Position numbers and translations under genes: made by a program. Positions 1-5,462 of a stretch of 5,985 nt of DNA are shown here, piece by piece. Below the pieces are notes generated by a model. That model saw only the letters and a program-made list of their open reading frames with translations, was not told where the DNA came from and did not search any database. The stretch is from an uncultured Acidimicrobium sp. (GTDB taxonomy: Bacteria > Actinomycetota > Acidimicrobiia > Acidimicrobiales > Ilumatobacteraceae): NCBI GenBank assembly GCA_903895515.1, contig CAITUB010000168.1, positions 1 through 5,985 on the forward strand. The letters are read 5' to 3'. Within the stretch, counting starts at the first letter, position 1. Every line of letters begins with the position of its first letter.

Positions 1-620
1 GAACATTTCCCGAACTATGTGATCGCGTTGCCAACGAAATGGGTTGGACTGCAATGACATTTACGTTTCGTGGTTGTGCAACTAGCGAAGGTGACTTTTC
101 AATGCAGGGTTGGATTGACGACTTGCGTGCCGCAATTACGCATGTTGTTGCAGAAACTTCGCCGAGTGGAATTTGGCTTGTGGGAAACAACACAGGTGGT
201 TCGCTTGCCTTGTGTGTTGCAGCTGATGACCCGCGTGTGAACGGATGTGCGTTACTTGGGGCTCGCGCCGACTTTGATGACTGGGCAGAACAACCACGTC
301 GCTTTCTTGAGCACTCACGTGAAATTGGCGCAATTCGTCGTCCAAGTTTCCCGCCTTCGGTAGAAGAGTGGGGTCGTGAGCTTCGTCGCTTTCGTCCAAC
401 CGATGCAGCACGTCGATTCGCTCCGCGTCCGTTGTTCTTAATGCATGGTCAAGACGATGACATTGTGCCAACTGCAGATTCGCGAGTGTTGGCCCAGGCA
501 CATGGTGCAGCAGAATTGCAAATAATTCCTGGAGCAGGACACCGATTGCGACATGATCCTCGCGCAATGGCTGTATTGCTTGGCTGGCTCGATCGTCAGC
601 GCACACTCGCAGCAATGTAG
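1..620 (+). CDS. Alpha/beta-hydrolase-fold protein, 5' truncated, with a substituted nucleophile
   Basis: The reading frame is open from nt 3 to the TAG at 618-620, so the true start lies left of the window; the ATG at 39 lies inside the conserved fold and is not a credible start. The fold can be followed in order: strand with FTFRGCATSEG (oxyanion-loop region), a helix, the nucleophile-elbow strand WLVGNNTGGSLAL (nt 174-212), a lid region rich in W, R and F, then HGQDDDIVP (nt 444-470) with the acid Asp most likely at 456-458, and GAGH with the base His at 540-542. The elbow is normally G-x-S-x-G; here it reads G-N-N-T-G, so Asn (AAC, 189-191) sits where the nucleophilic Ser should be. Acid and base are kept. 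I infer either an esterase-like protein with altered chemistry or a non-catalytic relative; the substrate cannot be told. It converges on galE with no gap. Confidence 0.85.
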   Translation, partial: TFPELCDRVANEMGWTAMTFTFRGCATSEGDFSMQGWIDDLRAAITHVVAETSPSGIWLVGNNTGGSLALCVAADDPRVNGCALLGARADFDDWAEQPRRFLEHSREIGAIRRPSFPPSVEEWGRELRRFRPTDAARRFAPRPLFLMHGQDDDIVPTADSRVLAQAHGAAELQIIPGAGHRLRHDPRAMAVLLGWLDRQRTLAAM

Positions 621-1592
621 TTAGTTGTTCTCAGCTTTGCTGTGCCAGTTCCACGCGCTTGAAATGATGTCGCGCAAATCGTGCGTTGCTTTCCAGCCCA
701 GTAAAGCTCGAACGAGCGTTGGGTCTGCAAACACTGCAGTTGGGTCGCCGGGCCGGCGCTGAGTAATGACGTGAGGAACTTTGCGTCCGCTTACTTGTTC
801 TGCGATGTCAAGAACTTCAAGAACCGATGTTCCTTTACCCGTGCCAACATTGCACGCGAGGCTCTTGCCACCTGTTGCTAAATAGTCGAGCGCTTTGATG
901 TGCGCATCGGCAAGGTCTTCAACATGGATGTAATCGCGAATACATGTTCCGTCTGGAGTTGGGTAGTCATTGCCGAAAACATTGAGCGGACCGCTGAAGC
1001 CAAGGATGGCCTTCATCACTAGTGGCACCAAGTTCTGCGACATTGACCAGTCTTCGCCAATGCTGGAGTCCGAACTGGCGCCTGCAGCATTGAAGTAACG
1101 CAGGCTGACGGTGCGCATTCCGATGGCCTCACAGCTGGACAAGAAGCGTTCCATTACCGCTTTGGTTTCGGCGTACACGCTTTCGGGTTGCATGGGCAAG
1201 TCTTCGGTAACGGGGACGGCGCTCGGGTTTCCGTACACAGCTGCAGAAGAGGAAAACACCAAGCGTTCAACGCCATTGGCAAGTAGCGCGCGAACAAGAT
1301 TGATGGTTCCTGCAACGTTGTTGTTGTAGTAGCGAAGCGGTTGCTCCATGGATTCGCCAACGGCTTTGTATGCCGCAAAATGGATGACTTCGTCGATGTT
1401 GTGTTTCTTGCAGATCTTTTCGATCAGCTTTTCATCTGAAATGTTGCCCTCGAAAAAGGGGACTGACCCGATTCGGCTTTTGGTTCCTAATTCAAGAGAA
1501 TCCAGCACCACGACATCACGCTGCTGTTTGGCCAATAGGCGCACCGTGTGCGAACCGATGTATCCGGCACCACCGGTAACAAGAACAGCCAT
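621..1592 (-). CDS. galE: UDP-glucose 4-epimerase
   Basis: This 323-residue extended short-chain dehydrogenase/reductase interconverts UDP-glucose and UDP-galactose in the cytoplasm using bound NAD, serving the Leloir pathway and supplying galactose for surface polysaccharide. Seen in the sequence: the N-terminal Rossmann motif TGGAGYIGSH (residues 6-15), HFAAYKAVGES (71-81), the catalytic serine region FSSSAAVYG (113-121), the Y-x-x-x-K pair Tyr140/Lys144 in YAETK, LRYFNAAG (164-171), and the GalE signature DGTCIRDYIHVEDLADAH (214-231). The length is slightly shorter than the roughly 338 residues of the E. coli enzyme but nothing is missing. The ATG at 1590-1592 puts the Rossmann strand immediately at the N-terminus, as usual. 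There is no Shine-Dalgarno sequence; a TAGGGT hexamer lies 6 nt before ATG. It follows the HhH-GPD gene by 24 bp and ends flush against the convergent hydrolase. Confidence 0.96.
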   Translation of the reverse strand: MAVLVTGGAGYIGSHTVRLLAKQQRDVVVLDSLELGTKSRIGSVPFFEGNISDEKLIEKICKKHNIDEVIHFAAYKAVGESMEQPLRYYNNNVAGTINLVRALLANGVERLVFSSSAAVYGNPSAVPVTEDLPMQPESVYAETKAVMERFLSSCEAIGMRTVSLRYFNAAGASSDSSIGEDWSMSQNLVPLVMKAILGFSGPLNVFGNDYPTPDGTCIRDYIHVEDLADAHIKALDYLATGGKSLACNVGTGKGTSVLEVLDIAEQVSGRKVPHVITQRRPGDPTAVFADPTLVRALLGWKATHDLRDIISSAWNWHSKAENN

Positions 1593-1598
1593 GCAATA

Positions 1599-1604
1599 AC
1601 CCTA
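1599..1604 (-). promoter_or_regulatory. Possible -10 element of a leaderless galE transcript
   Basis: Reading on the minus strand, TAGGGT fits the actinobacterial -10 pattern TANNNT and is followed by six bases (TATTGC) and then the galE ATG. That spacing would place the transcription start at or next to the A of ATG. No purine-rich ribosome binding site is visible. No convincing -35 hexamer is seen. The element lies in the 24-bp gap between the HhH-GPD stop and galE, so galE could be transcribed alone or by readthrough. Confidence 0.4.
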
Positions 1605-1616
1605 ACGACTAATTGG

Positions 1617-2222
1617 TTAATGCTTTGGTCGGTCTTTTTTATCGAGGTCGTTTGCGCGCTGCACTTGTTTGTAGGCGCGCACTTTCAGCAGTGTCGCTGC
1701 CGAATAAATATCTGCCACAGAGCGTGGCTGGTTGTCACTGAATTCGCCAGCTTTGACCTTCCAGCCCTTTGGTCGAATGCCAAAACGCTTGCCAAGTAGT
1801 GCAATAAATATTTCTGTTTTCTCTTCGCCGTATCCAGGAAGTTTTCGGAGTCGCGCGCGTAACTCTTCAGCATCTTCGACGTCTTTCCAAATGTTTTCTG
1901 CCTTGCCTTTGTATTCAGCAGCAATGATGGCGCTCATGTCGTAAATGCGTTTTGCCATGCTGGCGGGGAAGCGGTGAATGGCCGGCTTTGTGCAACACAT
2001 GGTGACGAATGCATCTGCATCCATTGCTGCAATCTTCTTGGCATCGCAATGACCAATGCGTTGCTTAATGGTGTACGCACCAGTGAAGGCCCATTCCATG
2101 GGAACTTGTTGGTCGAGCAACATGCCGATCATGAGTGCAAGACCATTGGTGTGCAGCAGTTTGTCGGCATCGGGTTTGCCGGTGATGTAGAGCGGTTTCG
2201 GAGTTGCGCTTGCTGTAGCCAT
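1617..2222 (-). CDS. HhH-GPD-like base-excision-repair family protein, catalytic Asp not recognisable
   Basis: This 201-residue protein resembles the helix-hairpin-helix DNA glycosylase superfamily (endonuclease III, MutY, AlkA relatives), specifically a small actinobacterial group usually annotated as uncharacterised HhH-GPD protein. Seen: MLLDQQVPMEWAF (residues 34-46), corresponding to the helix with the I-L-x-Q-Q-T-like motif; KPAIHRFPASMAKRI (79-93); and the hairpin LRKLPGYGEEKTEIFIALL (125-143) with L-P-G-Y-G at 128-132. In active glycosylases a V-D-T/P-H-V-x-R segment with the catalytic Asp follows the hairpin by about 20 residues; here that place reads GIRPKGWKVKAGEF (148-161), with no Asp. 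There are no C-terminal iron-sulphur cysteines; the only two are adjacent (Cys76, Cys77). DNA binding is likely, glycosylase activity uncertain. The ATG at 2220-2222 lies 15 bp after the aceE stop, without a Shine-Dalgarno sequence. Confidence 0.82.
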   Translation of the reverse strand: MATASATPKPLYITGKPDADKLLHTNGLALMIGMLLDQQVPMEWAFTGAYTIKQRIGHCDAKKIAAMDADAFVTMCCTKPAIHRFPASMAKRIYDMSAIIAAEYKGKAENIWKDVEDAEELRARLRKLPGYGEEKTEIFIALLGKRFGIRPKGWKVKAGEFSDNQPRSVADIYSAATLLKVRAYKQVQRANDLDKKDRPKH

Positions 2223-2229
2223 GGCTACC

Positions 2230-2235
2230 AGTATC
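2230..2235 (-). promoter_or_regulatory. Possible -10 element before the HhH-GPD gene
   Basis: On the minus strand GATACT (4 of 6 matches to TATAAT) ends 7 nt before the ATG of the HhH-GPD gene and lies inside the 15-bp gap after the aceE stop codon. It is part of a 9-mer, GCGATACTG, that also precedes the aceE start at nearly the same distance. No ribosome binding site is seen apart from a GGTAG too close to the ATG to be useful. This fits a leaderless internal promoter, but in so short a gap chance cannot be excluded. Confidence 0.3.
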
Positions 2236-2237
2236 GC

Positions 2238-4949
2238 CTATGCGTACAGTGCGCCGAGAGTTTCGGTCTGAATTTCGTAACGCAAAATGGCTTCGGCCAC
2301 GACCGACTTGCTGATTTGTCCAGCCAGCGCCAGTTCGTGAAGCACGGTGATGACAACGTGTGGCATGTCTACTTCGAAGTGATCACGCAATGCTTCGCGG
2401 GTATCGCTGCGACCCATGCCGTCTGTGCCAAGCGGCGTAAATGTTCGAGCTCCCACATATCGGGCAATTTGTTCAGGAACAGAGCGCACAAAGTCGGTGA
2501 CTGCAACGATTGGGCCACTCGTTTGGTTAAGCAACTCAGTAACGCGCGGTACGCGTGGAGTTTCAGTTGGGTGCAGTCTGTTCCAGCGCTCTGTAATGAC
2601 TGCTTCTTCGCGCAGCGTTTTGTAAGACGTTGCTGACCACAGTTCGGCGCTTACACCGAAGTTGGCATGCAGTTCATCTGCGGCCGCGCGTGCCGCGGCA
2701 TGAGCGGAACCAGAAAACAAGATGGTTGCTTTGTGCTGTGCGGGCTTCGCCTCGCTCCATTTGTACAGACCATTCATGATGTCTGCTTCGATGGTTGGCG
2801 TTGATGGTCGAACAGGCATTTGATAGTTCTCGTTGTACAACGTGAGGTAATAGAACACGTCTTCGGGCTTTTCGCCGTACATGCGGTTAATTCCGTTTTT
2901 AATAATTGTCGCAACTTCGTAGGCAAACGATGGGTCGTACACCTGACAGAACGGAATGGTTCCTGCGAGTACCAAACTGTGTCCGTCTTGGTGCTGCAGG
3001 CCTTCGCCGAGCAACGTGGTGCGTCCGGCGGTAGCTCCCAAAAGGAAACCGCGAGCACGTGAGTCGGCTGCTTGCCAAATGAGATCGCCTACGCGCTGGA
3101 ATCCAAACATTGAGTAGAAGGTGTAGAACGGCACCATTGGCACACCGTGCACGGCATAGCTGGTGCCGGCGGCAATGAAGCTGGCCATACTGCCGGCTTC
3201 AGTAATTCCTTCTTCAAGAATTTGGCCAGAGGATGACTCGGTGTAGCTCAGTAGAAGTTTGTGGTCGACAGGTTCATATTTTTGACCTTGTGATGCATAG
3301 ATCTTGAGTTCAGGAAACAATGCGTCCATACCAAAGGTTCGACCCTCGTCGGGGATGATGGGAACAACACGCGAGCCAAATGCTTTGTCGCGAGCAAGGT
3401 TGCGCAGTAGGCGGGTGAAACCCATGGTGGTACTGACCGATTGCTCACCACTGCCATTGTCGAATTCGGCAAAGGCCTGCGGGTCGGGAAGCGTCATTGG
3501 CTTACGCACCGTGGTTGAACGACGAGGCACTGAACCACCCAATGTGCGGCGCCGTTCCATCATGTATTGGTATTCGACGCTGTCGTGTGGTGGGCGATAG
3601 TACGGGGGTTCGTCTGCAAGTAGCGCACTGTCAGGAATTTCTTCTTCAAGATGCAACGTGTCACGAAGTGTGCGCAATTGTTCGTGCGTCATCTTTTTAA
3701 TTTGATGCGTTGCATTGCGGCCTTCAATGTCGTGACCAAGTGTCCAACCCTTTACGGTTTTGCACAAAATTGCAGTTGGGCGACCCGAGCCAAGATTTTC
3801 AGTTGCGGCTTTAAATGCCGCATACAACTTGCGATAGTCATGACCACCGCGAGGCAACGTACGCAACTGCTCGTCAGAGAGGTGCGACACCATTTCGCGC
3901 AAACGCGGATCTGGGCCGAAGAAATTTTCGCGAATGTAGTTTCCGTCTTCAACGATGTAGCGCTGGAATTCGCCGTCGACGGTTGCGTTCATTTTGTTCA
4001 ACAACACGCTGTCGTTGTCGTTTGCAAGCAGATCGTCCCACTTGGAACCCCACACAACTTTGATGACGTTCCATCCGGCACCACGGAATGTGGCTTCAAG
4101 TTCTTGAATGATTTTTCCGTTGCCGCGCACTGGGCCATCGAGGCGCTGCAAGTTGCAGTTGACAACAAATGTGAGGTTGTCTAATTGTTCTCGAGCAGCG
4201 AGCGAAATGGAACCAAGTGTTTCTGGCTCATCACATTCGCCATCGCCAAGAAATGCCCACACGCGACTTTGCGATGTGTCTTCGATCTGCCGATTTTGCA
4301 GGTAGCGATTGAATCGCGCTTGATACAGCGCAGTGATTGGACCAAGCCCCATGGACACCGTTGGGAATTCCCAAAACTCAGGCATCAGTCGCGGGTGCGG
4401 ATAACTAGAAAGACCCTTTCCTTCTCTGCCAATTTCACGGCGGAAGTGATCGAGATCGTTTTCGTCTAGTCGGCCTTCAAGAAATGCGCGTGCATAAATT
4501 CCCGGTGCTGCGTGTCCTTGGAAATAAATGTGATCGCCTGCTGTGCCGTGATCTTTGCCGCGGAAGAAGTGATTGAAACCAACTTCGTATAACGATGCAG
4601 ACGATGCATAACTGGAAAGGTGGCCACCGATTCCTTCTGCGTTCGAGTTTGCACGCACCACCATGACTGCGGCGTTCCAGCGGATGTATGCGCGAATTCG
4701 ACGCTCAATATGTTCGTCGCCAGGAAACCATGGCTCATGTTCGCGGGCGATGCTATTGACGTATGGCGTAGAAACGGTTGCGGGAAAACTCACCTGTGCT
4801 TCTCGGGCACGTTCAAGCAATCGTGAAAGTAAATATCGCGCACGATTCTTGCCGTGTGTTTCCACTACGGCGTCAAGCGAATCGAGCCATTCTGCGGTTT
4901 CCGTTGGATCAGCATCAGGAAACTGATGCACGGAACCATCAAAGATCAT
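2238..4949 (-). CDS. aceE: Pyruvate dehydrogenase E1 component, homodimeric type
   Basis: This 903-residue thiamine-diphosphate enzyme decarboxylates pyruvate and passes the acetyl group to the lipoyl domain of E2, the entry from glycolysis to acetyl-CoA. Its length and motifs are those of the complete single-chain AceE. The N-terminal active-site segment SSASLYEVGFNHFFRG (residues 116-131) carries His127, and YFQGHAAPG (142-150) carries His146. The thiamine/Mg motif begins GDGECDEPE (235-243) and ends with NCNLQRLDGPVRG (264-276). Further on are HDIEGRNATHQIKKM (406-420) with His415, the second domain with LEEGITEAGS (578-587), and GRTTLLGEGLQHQDGHS (642-658), followed by the C-terminal transketolase-like domain with GTDGMGRSDTRE (841-852). 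All expected active-site histidines are present. No E2 or E3 gene is adjacent, as is common in actinobacteria where the E2 gene lies elsewhere. The ATG at 4947-4949 has no Shine-Dalgarno sequence. rnhA is divergent upstream; the HhH-GPD gene follows by 15 bp. Confidence 0.97.
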   Translation of the reverse strand: MIFDGSVHQFPDADPTETAEWLDSLDAVVETHGKNRARYLLSRLLERAREAQVSFPATVSTPYVNSIAREHEPWFPGDEHIERRIRAYIRWNAAVMVVRANSNAEGIGGHLSSYASSASLYEVGFNHFFRGKDHGTAGDHIYFQGHAAPGIYARAFLEGRLDENDLDHFRREIGREGKGLSSYPHPRLMPEFWEFPTVSMGLGPITALYQARFNRYLQNRQIEDTSQSRVWAFLGDGECDEPETLGSISLAAREQLDNLTFVVNCNLQRLDGPVRGNGKIIQELEATFRGAGWNVIKVVWGSKWDDLLANDNDSVLLNKMNATVDGEFQRYIVEDGNYIRENFFGPDPRLREMVSHLSDEQLRTLPRGGHDYRKLYAAFKAATENLGSGRPTAILCKTVKGWTLGHDIEGRNATHQIKKMTHEQLRTLRDTLHLEEEIPDSALLADEPPYYRPPHDSVEYQYMMERRRTLGGSVPRRSTTVRKPMTLPDPQAFAEFDNGSGEQSVSTTMGFTRLLRNLARDKAFGSRVVPIIPDEGRTFGMDALFPELKIYASQGQKYEPVDHKLLLSYTESSSGQILEEGITEAGSMASFIAAGTSYAVHGVPMVPFYTFYSMFGFQRVGDLIWQAADSRARGFLLGATAGRTTLLGEGLQHQDGHSLVLAGTIPFCQVYDPSFAYEVATIIKNGINRMYGEKPEDVFYYLTLYNENYQMPVRPSTPTIEADIMNGLYKWSEAKPAQHKATILFSGSAHAAARAAADELHANFGVSAELWSATSYKTLREEAVITERWNRLHPTETPRVPRVTELLNQTSGPIVAVTDFVRSVPEQIARYVGARTFTPLGTDGMGRSDTREALRDHFEVDMPHVVITVLHELALAGQISKSVVAEAILRYEIQTETLGALYA

Positions 4950-5017
4950 GTGGTCAGTATCGCAGACTTACCTGTGGGTACCCGTTCGGGGTGCTCGCAT
5001 CAGCAAGTATCTACCTC
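4950..5017. promoter_or_regulatory. Divergent intergenic region between aceE and rnhA
   Basis: These 68 bp must hold the start signals of both aceE (leftward) and rnhA (rightward) unless transcripts begin inside the genes. They contain a perfect 8-bp palindrome, GGGTACCC (4976-4983), overlapping a short CCCG-TT-CGGG inverted repeat (4981-4990), together a possible operator or simply a GC-rich spacer. A leftward TTGCTG lies about 30 bp upstream of the GATACT element, too far to be its -35 box. For rnhA only a weak AAGTAT (5005-5010), 7 nt before its GTG, can be pointed to. Confidence 0.4.
4956..4961 (-). promoter_or_regulatory. Possible -10 element of a leaderless aceE transcript
   Basis: On the minus strand GATACT matches TATAAT at four of six positions and is followed by GACCAC and then the aceE ATG, a 6-nt spacing that would start the transcript at the ATG. 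No Shine-Dalgarno sequence is present between this hexamer and the start. The flanking 9-mer GCGATACTG recurs before the downstream HhH-GPD gene. Confidence 0.42.
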
Positions 5018-5455
5018 GTGATTGTGATTTATACAGACGGTGCTTGTTCGGGGAACCCTGGGCCGGGTGGCTGGGCATGGGCGACTGCTCCCACTGGCGA
5101 GCCAAGTGACACAGGCGGCGAAGCGCACACCACAAATCAGCGCATGGAAATCATGGCCGCAATGGAGGCATTACGGGCTCATGTAGATCATGAAGGCCCA
5201 ATTGAAATTCGTTCTGATTCAACCTATGTCGTTCACTGCTTCCGCGATTCATGGCATGTCGGTTGGAAAAAGCGTGGCTGGAAAAATTCGCAGCGCCAGC
5301 CCGTTGCAAATAGGGATTTATGGGAGCCATTTATTGAGATGGTTCTCGCTCGAGGCGACGTGACTTTTACTTGGGTGAAGGCGCACAGTGGAGAGCAAAT
5401 GAATGAACTGGTAGACGCCTTGGCCGTTGCGGCATCCACTGGTTACAAGCGGTAG
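5018..5455 (+). CDS. rnhA: Ribonuclease HI
   Basis: This enzyme cleaves the RNA strand of RNA-DNA hybrids in the cytoplasm, removing R-loops and primers. The 145-residue product has the complete RNase HI fold: YTDGACSGNPGPGGWA (residues 5-20) with Asp7, NQRMEIMAAMEAL (40-52) with Glu44, SDSTYV (66-71) with Asp67, the basic protrusion WKKRGWKNSQRQPVANRDLW (83-102), and WVKAHSGEQMNELVDALA (119-136) with His123 and Asp133, so the D-E-D-D metal ligands and the histidine are all present. I chose the GTG at 5018 because it gives the usual two-to-four residues before the first strand. In-frame GTG codons at 5024 and 4991 are alternatives; an earlier ATG at 4778 would add about 80 residues antisense to aceE with no RNase H homology. 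No Shine-Dalgarno sequence precedes any of them. It is divergent from aceE and followed after 7 bp by a membrane-protein gene. Confidence 0.95.
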   Translation: MIVIYTDGACSGNPGPGGWAWATAPTGEPSDTGGEAHTTNQRMEIMAAMEALRAHVDHEGPIEIRSDSTYVVHCFRDSWHVGWKKRGWKNSQRQPVANRDLWEPFIEMVLARGDVTFTWVKAHSGEQMNELVDALAVAASTGYKR

Positions 5456-5458
5456 GAG
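5454..5458 (+). promoter_or_regulatory. Shine-Dalgarno sequence of the downstream membrane-protein gene
   Basis: AGGAG overlaps the rnhA stop codon TAG and lies 4 nt before the ATG at 5463. It fixes the start of the next gene and suggests that its translation is coupled to rnhA. It is the only clear ribosome binding site in the window. Confidence 0.7.
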
Positions 5459-5462
5459 TACC

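Noticed and set aside
136..615. 159-codon minus-strand open frame opposite the hydrolase
   Set aside because: It is a mirror of the hydrolase coding frame with low-complexity His/Leu/Asp-rich composition and no recognisable motif; the hydrolase on the plus strand has clear fold motifs.
39..620. Start of the hydrolase at the ATG at 39
   Set aside because: The frame is open upstream (FPELCDRVANE-like sequence, typical of this fold) to the window edge, so the ATG is internal.
1974..2636. 220-codon plus-strand open frame spanning the HhH-GPD/aceE junction
   Set aside because: It lies opposite two well-supported genes, is Cys/His-rich as is typical of antisense frames, and has no motif or ribosome binding site.
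3651..4184. 177-codon plus-strand open frame inside aceE
   Set aside because: It is wholly antisense to conserved thiamine-domain coding sequence of aceE, with no independent support.
2238..4949. Frameshift or missing catalytic residue in aceE
   Set aside because: The frame is intact over 903 codons and the expected active-site histidines and thiamine motif are all present.
4778..5017. N-terminal extension of rnhA from the ATG at 4778
   Set aside because: The added 80 residues are antisense to aceE for most of their length and show no RNase H-associated domain; the HBD-type hybrid-binding domain motifs are absent.
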